Of a stretch of 64,000 nt of DNA, positions 1-11,264 are shown one piece after another. The notes below the pieces were generated by a model, which saw nothing but the letters and a program-made list of their open reading frames with translations, did not search any database and was not told the origin of the DNA. Position numbers and translations under genes: made by a program. This DNA is from Wuchereria bancrofti. Taxonomy: Eukaryota > Nematoda > Chromadorea > Rhabditida > Onchocercidae. Positions within the stretch are counted from its first letter, which is position 1. The number at the start of each line of letters is the position of its first letter. The stretch is from contig SSBO01000003.1 in the NCBI GenBank assembly GCA_005281725.1, positions 1,913,036 to 1,977,035 of the forward strand, in the 5' to 3' direction.

Positions 1-29
1 AAAAAAAAAATGAATTCAGAAATAAATTT

Positions 30-3000
30 TTAAGAAACCTCAACAAAATCAGAATTCAACGATACATCGTCACCCGGAAGTTCACTTTTCTTAGCACCTG
101 TGGTATTGTGAAATGTATTCAACTCTGTCACTTTTCTTCCCAAAAATATAATCGAAATTGGTGCTTTTGTCATATTTCTTACAGTATCCATCATTTTTTC
201 GGAATTAACAATTGAACTGCTCGATGCAAAAATGAGCAGAAGAAAATAATGCAATCCAAGTTTACCTTCATTTTGCGCCATTCTAAAAGTTAGATTCGTT
301 GAAATATGATTGTTTGAAATAAATTTCAAACCATTTGACATATTTTGTGTACTTTTTTTCAAAACTTCTAATCGTTTTTTTTTCTTCTTATTTCTAACTG
401 ATCATTTAATAAAATTTTGCCATACTTCAAGTAAATTCAAGTAAATTTCAATGAATTTATTTCATAGACTTACTTAGCGACAGCATTGACAACAAGTGAA
501 TACTCAGCTCGGTCACTAGGCATTACTTTTCGTCTAGCATTTTTGTATGCTTCCAGCACTCTATCAATGCCGCGACAGTACGGTTTTGATTCGAAATTCT
601 ACAACAAATAGAAATTGAGTTATAACTCAGTTTGAAATTTAGTTCTAAGTTTTAAAAAATCTATTAGTTATCGTTTTTCATTAAGTGACAAAAATAATAA
701 TTGTTAATAATAATTGTGTATTTAATTTCTTATTTCCATACATTCTTGCATATTATATGTGCAAAAATTTTCACCAGAAAATTTTCTAATTCCTCGCTAA
801 TATTTATAAATTCATTTAATTGACGAGCGCCACTGAACACATAATTGAGTATTTGAGCGTTTTTCATTTCAATTACTAATTTGACAAAGTTATTGTAATA
901 CTTGCAATATTATACTCAGTAACCTGATAAACCAATAATTAGCATAGTGCTTACTTTAGAATTCTAGTATGCTTCAATCAAAGATAGAATTAAATATTAA
1001 TGAATACTAACCAAATGAAAAACTTTAGAATTATTTAATGCTGATGGAATTTTAGCACCAAGACCAAATGCCGGAAACATTTTACTCCTACAAGGTTAAA
1101 TTTGTGGTACTAGAAATAAAATTAAGTTTAAAATAAAGTAGATCTCTATGATTGATGGAATTAAGAGTAATTCAAAATAGCAATAAATAAAACTTTCTAG
1201 AGTTTATTGGAAAAATCCATTTTTTTAGCTATTAAATTTTTCATCAGAATTGCTTGTAAAAAAAGAAACTAATTTATTAGTAATAATGAAATATTATAAA
1301 TGCATACGAGTTGTAGTCTCGAATAATACCCGCGATACCTTTAATAGCACAATCGAAATCATTGTCAAATGTATGTGTGTCGTTCAATTTGTTAACACTT
1401 AAATTAGTCGAAAAATCCACTGCTATCACAAGATGAAGTTGAGTTCTGGAAGATTTTTCACTTTGGGGAATGAAAAATGATAGATAACAAAAAAGTCATA
1501 TTTTAACAATTAATTAATATTAATGCTACTAATTAAAGCCTCATTTTTCATTTTTGTATTGTGGTTTTATAGCCTCAAATGATTTCGGGTAATTTCGAAA
1601 TAATGATAAGACAATAATTGATTATATTTTTACTATAACTATTAAATTTGGTAAGGATGCAACTAGATTTAAACAGTATGAGATTTCCAATTTAATTATT
1701 GTGTAAAATAGTGTAATATTTCAAAATTTTTCAATTGAAAAAATTTGACAACTGACCCACTGGTGATATAATCCAGGAAGGAGTAAAATGATACATCGCT
1801 AAATTTAATCAGTTCCATTGTTCCACTTTTTAAATATTTTTTTTTTGACTTTTTCTTAGGATTGATTAAATTATAAACATTTTCCTCGCCTGGACCATAT
1901 TTCATTTTTGCATATGTTGTTAAAAAAGAACCAATCAAGCCTATTTTATTCATTTCATCGCGATACATAACAGATACTTCTAGCAATCTGAAAGGATCAA
2001 TTTTGATTAAAACATTTTTTACATTAATTAAAATATCTTTTATTACTTTTAAGTTAAATTCTAAAGTTAAAAAAGTAATATAGAATAATTTGTAAAAAAC
2101 GTGTACATTTATTAATTTTTCTCATGCAATTCTTATAATGTGAAAAGATTGATTATACACGAAGTGATAAGAAATGATATGTTCGTGATAAAATAACTAT
2201 AATTGATTAAGTCGAAATGATTCTATCAATAGCAAAACAAAAATAAATATAAGCGTAAGTGATGGAAAAGTTTATGTGCGTTGTTTTGCGAGCACGCAAT
2301 AAATTTGAAAACGGCGACATTTACCTTTATTTGATTACAAAGATTTTATTTTATCAAATCTTAGTCAAATCAAAATGAAATTATGCAGACCAAAAGCGTT
2401 TTTTAAACAAATTCAATCAAGTTTTTTTTTTTTAAAAAATGTCTTCTTATCATCTATAATAGTAAAATAATTTGAACATTTGACTGTTAAAAAACATTAC
2501 AGTTAATAAGATTTTAAAGAAAATAAACAAACCTATTTCTATTATCAGCAATTTTCCTCAAATGCAAATTAAATGGTCGCCAAATAGGATGAGAATGATC
2601 TCGTATACCTTCACTTCGATACAACTCCGTTTTTGTTTTATCATTTTCTATTTTATGTATCTGGGAGAAGAGAAAAGTTTGCGAGAAAAAATTTATTCTT
2701 ACTTATTTGATGACTAGTAAGTAAGATACCAAATAAGTAGGTTAATTTAAAAAATTGTAAGTGAAGTTTATTGTTCTGAGTGGTACCTAAAATGAAAAGA
2801 TTGGATCAAACTAAATCGAACTGTTACATCAAACTAGAAATTATTGGATAGGTAGCTTGGAAGTGTACTTCATATCACTTTGATTATCTTTTGTCAGGTG
2901 TTAAGTTTTATTATTCATAGTTATGCAAAAATATATTTTAACCAGGATAATTTTAGTCATTAAATGTAGTACTTACTGCAAAGAAAACTGATGTTTCATC

Positions 3001-6000
3001 GAAAAATTTATCCTTTTTTTGTAAATTTTTCCCTGAGAATTGCAATATGACAGGTGCTGGTTTTTCAGGTAAACGAGCCGAGACAAGAATCCAACCACAA
3101 TATAATTCTTGTGGTACCGCATGAAGTTGACTGATTGATGTGGCTGTTGCGGATGTTTTTGCACTCAAAATTGATTAATATTTTAAATTGCATAAAACTA
3201 AAGTAAACAAAAAATAGAATTTTCTATTTAGTACTCGTAAAAGCAATATTAGATATCAATTTGCTTTTTTAAATTAACTGAAACCTCAGAGGCAATTGAA
3301 GTTGTGTACCAAATGCGCCAATTAATTCATCAAGTTTGAATATGGAACTACCAATGACATTACCAATTGTATTTTTATGTGAAGTATCTATCGAAAAGTC
3401 TCTTCTACAAAAAAATAGAGTTTAAAATTCATGAATTCATGATAATAAGACAATAATATTACAATCACATTTTCATCTATTTATAACTCTGTCATTGCAG
3501 TATTTAATCCCGCGATATCTCATTCATATCAATCAAATGTCTCCTCGTATTGACGATCCTTTCCCGCGGTGATCATTACCTACTAAACTTATTTTACAAG
3601 TACTTAAGTTACAATCTTCCGGTCAAATATTCAAAATGTCACCAAGTTCATATCATTAGACTTTAACAACTATAGCACCTATGCACTTTCGACTGAAATT
3701 AGATAAAGAGTTCATTAATGTATCCATTTGGAATTCTGAAAAGACAAATTAGTGATTATGAAAATTTCTATATTAATAACTATTTGACCAAAAGGGAAAA
3801 TTCAAGTTACGACTTAAAATTAAACCCTTTTGAAAATGTTGTAAATATGCTAACTAAAAGGCTCACATTTCAATTTTCATTAGTTGTATCCTTTCAAAGA
3901 GATAGTCAACAGTAAAGGACATATTGAAAGAAATGTGATTAGAGCATAGCAATTCCGGTTCGCTTGTTGAATGCTGCAAATAAATTCGAGAATGCAACTA
4001 ACTTATATTAATTGAAATTTAAACAAGTCAAAGTATTGTACTTTTTATTAATTTTGCAAATTTCAGATTTTAAAATGTGATTAATTGTGTTATAAGCAAT
4101 GACTGCGGACAATAAGAATATCTCAGTGATTTTTCGATTTTGCTTAATCTCTAAAAAAAAAATATTTTTGAAATTTTATTTTATTGTGAAACATCCAACA
4201 AATAGTACAAATTTAGAGCAACTTTTAGGATAAATCATAAAGTAAGTGCCAAAAGTTATTCTTATTTCTTTTTTTCATATAGCATTTCTGAACTTTACTC
4301 TGTATATTTTGTATTATTATGGCAGCAATGACGATAATTAGTATTGAATGATATAAAATAAAAGTGACACATTACATATTAAGAAAATTTTTTTTTAATG
4401 AAATTAAATTTTAAATGAAATATTGAAATTGATGCTAAGTTAGACTGAGAAACAAACCAACAGCCACGTTTTCTCGTTTTCATTATCATTTTCATAAAGC
4501 ACACTGAAGACATAGCTATTGCTTGATGTGGGAGATCTATCAGTAAGATTTCTAAAAAGCGCAAAAAAGTCATTTGATAACGATATGAGAAAAATGATAC
4601 AGTAATGAAATTTTGCTAAATAATTTAGAGAATTTGTTTTAATTTCAAAGTGGCGCTATTGTTACACTTAAGAAAAATTTTGTTTGATGCAAAAATTGTT
4701 GAAAATTAAATGCATTTCTTTAAAGTGTACATTAATTGAATATAATTTTTTTTTTTAACGGTGAAAAGACAGACAAATATTGTTTAAAATAAGAAAATTG
4801 GAAGAACTTGCCGAAGTTCAACAACAATTTCAATTTTTTCCTCATAATTGCAAAAAAGTTTGCTATGAACAACTGAGTCACTCGCTGAGCGATTACGCCT
4901 AAAAGTTTACGAAAAAGAAAATTAATTATAAATTGGTAATTTGAAAATTATTAAAAATGAATAGAATTAAGTTAAGGAGGAATAATATTTTAATAATTTT
5001 TTCCAGATAATGCAAACTTTTAATTGCTACAATTTTAGTTATTATTGTTAGCTTACTTTAAAGAAGTGACTAATTTCAAGAAAATTGCTTTTTAAAATTA
5101 ATTGTTTACTTTCAGTCAAGGAACACAAAGTATTTTAAAAAATTACCCTCCCCCCCCCAAAAAAAAAAAAAATTAAATTCATTACTATTAACATGAATTA
5201 CTATAACCATAATATTTTTGTAACTCTAATTACTACTTACAGTTCCAGAATTGGACATCAATAATACTTGAATCGTTTTGGAAAATTTTTACTGATTTCT
5301 TTTTCTTCTTTCAAAGCTATAAAATTGATTCAAACATCTCAACTGGCAGTTAACAACAGTATCCTAATTAAATGCATAGAAGTACCATGCTGTTTTCATA
5401 GCTATTTTAAAATTATTCAATTCAAATCATAGCTTATATTTATCGAGTATTCATTCATTTTAAATTTTCATTATTTCCTTTTACTTTAACTGAAATTAGC
5501 TCAGCAGGACTAACTTATAGTTGCAATTTAGTAATCATTTTGTTTACTCTTTCATCTTCTCTCTTGTTTACTCTTTTATCTTCTCCTCGTATATACCTGA
5601 TCATATTAGCCATCCAAATATTACGAAAATTCCGCATTCAGGTGTTTCTGATATTTTAACTTCATAATTAATTGATGTTTAATGATAAATTATCATATGT
5701 AAAGAAATGGGAAGGGAAAAAAAATTGTACCGTATGTTTTAAGAAGTTGAAATATGTGACGAAGTGCTGCATCGTATTTTCAATCTCTATGATCACTGAT
5801 TACTAATAAATTTAATAAAATTATCAAAAATCAATTGATACTAAAATTTATATGAATAGATGCAGTAACTAATTCATTTTTTTTCTTTTCATTCTGTCTA
5901 AGAAAATTTCTTGAATTAAAACATCGTTTATTTTTGAAATTCTGAAACAAAAAAAAAACAACAAAATGTACTTAAAAATTAATATTGGAATTAATGAAAT

Positions 6001-7486
6001 ATGAGTAACATGGAATTTGCAACTGTCAATATTTGAAAAAAAAGTGTTTTAAAGAAAAAGAAAGAAAATTTCACCCTTTTTATTTGGTAAATTTCATTTT
6101 TCATTTTCAATATAAAATTAATTTTAATATGTTCAAAAAGGTCAAAAAACTTGTTTGTTGCATTATGAACTATAAATTAAATTTAAAAAGAGTTAAGCAG
6201 AAAAAGGAAGACTAAATATGGTAAATATGGTAATCAATAATGAATATCATGAATAATTTTGAAAAAATTAATTTTTTTTTTTCAAAATATGCGAATTTTA
6301 TTTACATAGCATATATTAATTTATTAGCTTATAATGTTTAAATACAAAATTTGACCGTTAATAGTTACCTGTTCAATTTGACTACAATTTGCATTTTAAT
6401 AACATCGATAAATCATATTTCTTCTCTTCATTAACATGTATCTTTGATGCAAATTAATATTTACCGATGAAAATGCAGCAGAGAAAAAAATATAATATAA
6501 AACTAATTGTAAATACAATTATATATGGAAATAAGAAACAGTTTGATTAAAATATTTAGCTAAGTATTTAATTTTATCAGCCGTACATTACTTTGAATTT
6601 TATGGATTTTAACATTTTGTGGATTTTAATTTATTTAAATATGTATGATGCTAATTAATATTACAATAAGCAAGAAAGTTTTTTCAGAAAGTATTAATTA
6701 AATTTTGTGTTTCGTAAACTAAATTTTTTTTTTTTTTTAATATTACAAGAAAGAGAAAATTTACTAAAACAAAATGAAAAACACTTTTTCGTAATAAATT
6801 GTTTTATAATTGCATTAATAATTATTCTGTACAACTAATGTTATCCATTGAATAATATTACTTCAATATTGAAACCTTTTAATTTTCTCAATGCATATTA
6901 GAAATTACGGTGCATTAATAAATTCCTTCATAATATTCATCAGCATTTCAAGTGTTGTAAAGAGAATAGGAGAAAGAAAAGAGAAGTAATTAAATAAAAT
7001 TAAATTTGATCGGCATAAAACAAAAATATGTCTAAAAGTTCGGTCTTGTAAATTCGAATGTCAAAAACATGCAAGAATAATATTGAAGGATCATTCTCCA
7101 TCAATAATTTTAAATGAAAAATAAAAATCAAAAAGTTGTTCAATCATGTTAGTCTATGATACTCCTGAAACTACTAACTCTAGTGGGAGAAGAAAGTAAG
7201 GATAAAATATAAATGTACTTACCTTGATATCTCTCTCTCTCTCTCTCGAGAAATTAACATTATCATTACTGTTACTATTATTCATTAGCTTTAATTTTCC
7301 ACTTTTTTAGGTATATTAGCTTTCAATGAATTTTGAATAAATTATCTCTCATTTTCTTTTCTCTCTATCAAAAGGAATGAAAGAAGAAAGTGAAATTTAC
7401 CGTGATTTTAGCGCACTGATGAAACCAGTTTTGGTTGAACGTCGTCTTAATGCCAAATAACGACTACTAACTTGTGTTAGATTCAT
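30..7486 (-). CDS. Copine-family protein with degenerate metal-binding sites
   Basis: Twelve exons (minus order): 7486-7401, 4898-4812, 4551-4458, 3973-3867, 3404-3285, 3163-2977, 2660-2533, 1987-1757, 1445-1308, 1087-1012, 598-474, 393-30; every junction keeps phase and gives about 580 aa, the usual copine length. Order of domains: basic N-terminus (1-45), C2A (about 48-165), C2B (about 195-345, with WILVSARLP and the GKNLQKKDKFF block), NPKKKSKKK and YSFLDYITSG linker, then a vWA/copine domain (about 350-575, with MFPAFGLGAKIP and CRGIDRVLEAYKNA). Copines normally bind membrane phospholipid in a Ca2+-dependent way. Here the C2 SDPF motifs read SNSYVF and DETSVF, DFTASN reads DFSTNLS, and the later ITDG is IFASSSS, so Ca2+ and MIDAS binding are probably lost. 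The final exon carries a Lys-rich insertion; its acceptor (394-395) is the least certain. C. elegans copine relatives include nra-1 and gem-4, but I cannot assign an orthologue. Confidence 0.9.
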
Positions 7487-7496
7487 TTTTCTTCAT
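7467..7496 (-). promoter_or_regulatory. Short upstream ORF overlapping the copine start
   Basis: An ATG at 7496 opens a nine-codon frame that ends in TAG at 7467. It lies 10 bases upstream of the copine ATG (7486) in a different reading frame and overlaps it. It lies downstream of the likely leader acceptor (AG at 7528-7527), so it would be in the mature mRNA. Such an ORF could lower initiation at the copine ATG; that effect is inference. Confidence 0.45.
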
Positions 7497-7526
7497 TAAT
7501 TGCTCGAATTATTTCTCAATTAGTTT

Positions 7527-7535
7527 CTGAATATT
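7527..7535 (-). other. Probable 3' splice (spliced-leader) acceptor of the copine mRNA
   Basis: On the minus strand the sequence reads AATATTCAG, with the AG at 7528-7527, 40 bases before the copine ATG. Nothing coding is visible upstream, so this is a natural site for SL trans-splicing. A cis-spliced noncoding exon is the alternative. Confidence 0.45.
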
Positions 7536-8061
7536 AGCTGGAAAATATATAAAATTTGCTATAAAAGGGGTTATCAGAAGAAAAAATTTCCAAAAATAAA
7601 TGAAAATATATTATATGTATTGGTATAAATGAAGCTTTAATCTTTGTTAAAAATAAGTTTCATGACATCAAAAGCTTGAAGAGATTATGCAATTCTAATT
7701 TAAAAAGGCTTTGAAATCTGAGATAGATTGCCAGATGAAGTGTTTATTCCTATTTATATGATTTCTTAATGACACAAATCTCGACAGATGCAACAACGAA
7801 AAGAAAAATAAAGTTTGAATGAAATTGCATCATGCTGAGAAAATAAATAATTGTATAATTAATTGGCTAAGTATGAGTGCTATATGGTAATAATAAATAT
7901 AAAGATGAAAGACTGAAAGGCAGGAGGACGAGAAAGAGGCTGTCACTTTGATTACCACATTTTAAAATGCAACAATGACATGACAACTATTACTATTTCT
8001 TTATTATTATTAATATTGCTGTTGCTACTTTCTAGTATTAAAACCATATTCTAACCACAGC

Positions 8062-8064
<3 letters not shown>

Positions 8065-8101
<37 letters not shown>

Positions 8102-8226
8102 TAATAATAATAATGATAATAATAACAATAATAATAATGATAATAATAATAATAATAATAATGATAATAATAATAATAAAAATAGTAATAATAATGATAA
8201 AAATATTATTATTGTTATTATTGATG
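8065..8226. repeat. TAA trinucleotide microsatellite
   Basis: Near-continuous TAA/AAT units with scattered GAT, CAA and AAA interruptions. The hydrophobic Leu/Ile frame on the minus strand is only the translation of the repeat. Confidence 0.9.
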
Positions 8227-8832
8227 AAAAACTGCTAACAACATTTATTATGAGCAACATTGGTTGATTATTCGTTAAGAGACAGCATATTAATCAGTTA
8301 GCAGTTAAATCCGTTAGACATGAGAAGAAAATACGAGTCAATATAGTGAATTTCAATGCATTTTATATGGAAGTGCTCTGAAAATATCCATTGAAACAAG
8401 TTCGCATCATAATATTCTGTTTTATAATTGAACCACTCAATTTACGAAATTATTCATATGCTACGAGCAACTTAATGAGAACAAATTGAAAAAATAGAGA
8501 GAGAACAAATTGAATAGAAGGAGAAATTTTCTAATATTTTTTGAGAAAATGTTAATTAAATTTCATTCATTTTAATTAATATAATTTTAAGAAAAAAAAA
8601 AGAAGAAATAACAGCGAAAAAGGAGAATGTTGGATTAATTGATAATGAAATATGAGCAAAAAATAAAATTTTTTTTTCGATTATTTAGCACCATTAAATG
8701 TATACATTGCCTACAATTGAAAATTTGAGTAATAATTAATTTCTTGAGAAAAATTACAATTTTTACATGTTAATAAAACTACAAATGGCATTGTTTTAAA
8801 ATTTAAAGAAAAGCTAAATTAGTATCGATTGA

Positions 8833-8863
8833 CTTCTCAAGAGAGATTCTCTCTCTTGAGAAG
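8833..8863. repeat. Perfect 14-bp inverted repeat with 3-base spacer
   Basis: The arms CTTCTCAAGAGAGA (8833-8846) and TCTCTCTTGAGAAG (8850-8863) are exact reverse complements around TTC. It stands alone between the copine and TTLL12 promoters, with no terminal-repeat partner or target duplication visible. Confidence 0.75.
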
Positions 8864-9022
8864 ATAATAAGTAAATTCAAATCCATTTATTAAGAGCTTT
8901 GAGGAAGCAGAGTGAAGTATCATTAATAAAACACACCAAGCCATCATCATCATCCTTTTACACCATTGACTCATTTTCAAGAAACCATGAATAAAATCAT
9001 CAGCTCATATAATAATTAACAC

Positions 9023-9118
9023 AAACATGCATACATACACACACATACATACACACACATACATACACACACATACATACATACACATACATGCATGCAT
9101 GCATAAATATACATGAAT
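9023..9118. repeat. ACAT/ACAC microsatellite
   Basis: Tetranucleotide CATA/CACA units alternate and end in ATGCATGC units. No coding signal. Confidence 0.85.
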
Positions 9119-10446
9119 GGATGTATCGAAATCAATTGAAAAGAATAACTTAGCATTGATATTAGGCAGATATAATTGTCACATTGTCAAACAATATCAG
9201 ATCAAGTATAATTGATCTAATGAAAAAGAAACTTTTGAGCTGATTTTTTTGTAATTAAAGAGAATATCAGTCAGATAAGATCATAGCAGGTATGAACTTA
9301 ATTTTGATATTTATCTGATGGTTTCGAATATTTGGAACTATTCTGATAGAATAACTTGCCTAATATTATGCTTTGTACGAGATATGACTAATTTCAGATT
9401 TTGAAAAAATCGTTAAATTAAATTCAAATTCAAAAAAAAAAAAAGATTTTTCCAACAGGATAAACTGAGATGCAAATTCTTTAGTCATTGAACGCGAGCA
9501 GTAATTTTCATCTAAAAGAATTTAATTTCAAAATATTTAGTAAAGAAAATAAGTAAATATTTAATTATGGCTATTGATACCATAACATTAAATTTGCTAA
9601 TGTTTTCTAAATAATTTCCATCACAATTTTATTTTTTTAAGCATAGTTGTTGCATTTGTGACAAAGGTATCAACGATGATATTATGTAGCAATAATGATA
9701 ATGACAATGATAATGATAATAAATTATAGTAACAACAAGAAAAATTAAGATTGAATATTGAATTTCTCTCTCTATACTCTCTCTCTTTCTGAATTTTCAT
9801 ATTTTACTAATAGTTTGTTTAAAAAAAAAAAAAAAAAACAAATTTGTTTCTTTTTTCCTGTCAAATCGAAATGTATTAGACCAAAGTTCTTCAAAAATAG
9901 ATTAAAGTAAGAAAAAACGATAATAATTAAAGTAAAAAAAAGGATGATTTTTTTCTATAACAATAATAAATCGCATTATATTTGCCATTAAATTATACCA
10001 TCATATTAATCTATCTGAACGAGAGAAAAATTAAGTAAATAAACAAATAAGAACGTCCTCTCTATCTTTTTTTTTCTTTCACCCTCACTTTTTTTCTTCC
10101 TCTGTCTCTCTCTCTCTCTCTCTGAAAAATAATGAGTAGTTTATAATTGATATATCAATTATCAAATCGATTAGAGTTTTATTAAACGAATATTCTTTTA
10201 CTAGCATCAATAATCAATAAAGAAAGACATTTCTAATAGAATATCTTCATCCATTCATTTATAATTTTCATCCTTCTATATAATTCTGAAAGATGAAATG
10301 CATTTTTCCTGTTCAAAAATACATCGCTGAGTCACGATTTCTCGGTCCAATGAATGATGTCACCTGGAAATGTTACAACTGGCAAAATTCTCGTCACTGA
10401 GCACATTCCATAAAATTAATTATCTTTAAATTAATATAATATAATA

Positions 10447-10590
10447 ATTGTTGTTTATTATTCGTTACTATTGTTGTTGTTGTTTGTTGCTATCCTTATT
10501 GTTACTCTTCTTCTTATCCTCTATTGTTATTATTCCTGTTTGTTGTTGTTATCATTATTACTGTTGTTGTTTTGTTTGTTGTTTGCTGAT
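10447..10590. repeat. TTG/TTA-rich low-complexity tract
   Basis: Imperfect GTT, ATT and CTT triplets, with runs of TTGTTGTTG, 0.7 kb upstream of the TTLL12 start. Confidence 0.75.
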
Positions 10591-11255
10591 CTTTTTTCGA
10601 TAACCCATAATTGTGATCACAAATAGAGCAGTTCAGAAAAGGATTTATGAATCAACCATATTTGATAGAGAGAGCGAGAGAGAGAGAGTAAATAGAAAAT
10701 AGAATATAGCCCAGTGGATTGTATGTAAAAAATAGATTATACTAATGAGGGTAAAATTGTGTGAAAGAGAAGGGACGGAAATAATTGCAAAATAGAAATC
10801 CTTTTATACTTGTAGCAGTAATTGAAAGTAAAGAAAAGAATGTAGCAAATAAGGAGAGCGCAGAGATTGGTGAGAAATACAAGAAATATGACGCTGTCAC
10901 ATGTTGATAAAGATGAAAAAGAAGCAGAGAAGGCATTCGGTATTGCTTTTTCATTTGCTAAGATTGAAACTGATGAGAAATGGGGAGCTGTTTCGTATCT
11001 TTTCGTATATTTATGACTTTTTAGAAGGATTGGTAACCTTTGATTTACACATTTTCAAATTATGCACACATTTTTAAGTTCTATTATAATTGTTGTGAAA
11101 GTATTAATTAATTAATACCTTGTAGAATCCGTAATTACCATTATGACTAACTGATTATACTGTTGGAGTATTATAATCATGCAAAATGTTAGTTTGCCAA
11201 ATTTTTTTGCGTTTTGTCTTTGCTTTTTTCTTCTTGATTTTTTATGCAAAATTAA

Positions 11256-11262
11256 TTTTCAG
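11256..11262 (+). other. Probable spliced-leader acceptor of TTLL12
   Basis: The sequence TTTTCAG ends two bases before the ATG at 11265. An optimal nematode acceptor this close to the start, with no coding exon visible upstream, suggests SL trans-splicing. Confidence 0.6.
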
Positions 11263-11264
11263 AA

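Larger units (their letters stand above)
7537..11255. other. Intergenic region between copine and TTLL12, microsatellite-rich
   Basis: No convincing exon was found on either strand. The stretch holds a long TAA repeat (8065-8226), a 31-bp palindrome (8833-8863), an ACAT repeat (9023-9118), a TTG-rich tract (10447-10590) and several short TC/GA runs. The flanking genes are divergent, so both promoters should lie here. Confidence 0.6.

Noticed and set aside
8051..8260. Leu/Ile-rich 69-aa minus-strand frame
   Set aside because: Translation of the TAA microsatellite.
10360..10420. Short exon-like stretch on the minus strand (SDENFASCNIS, GTGACA donor)
   Set aside because: No matching upstream or downstream exon; too short to support.
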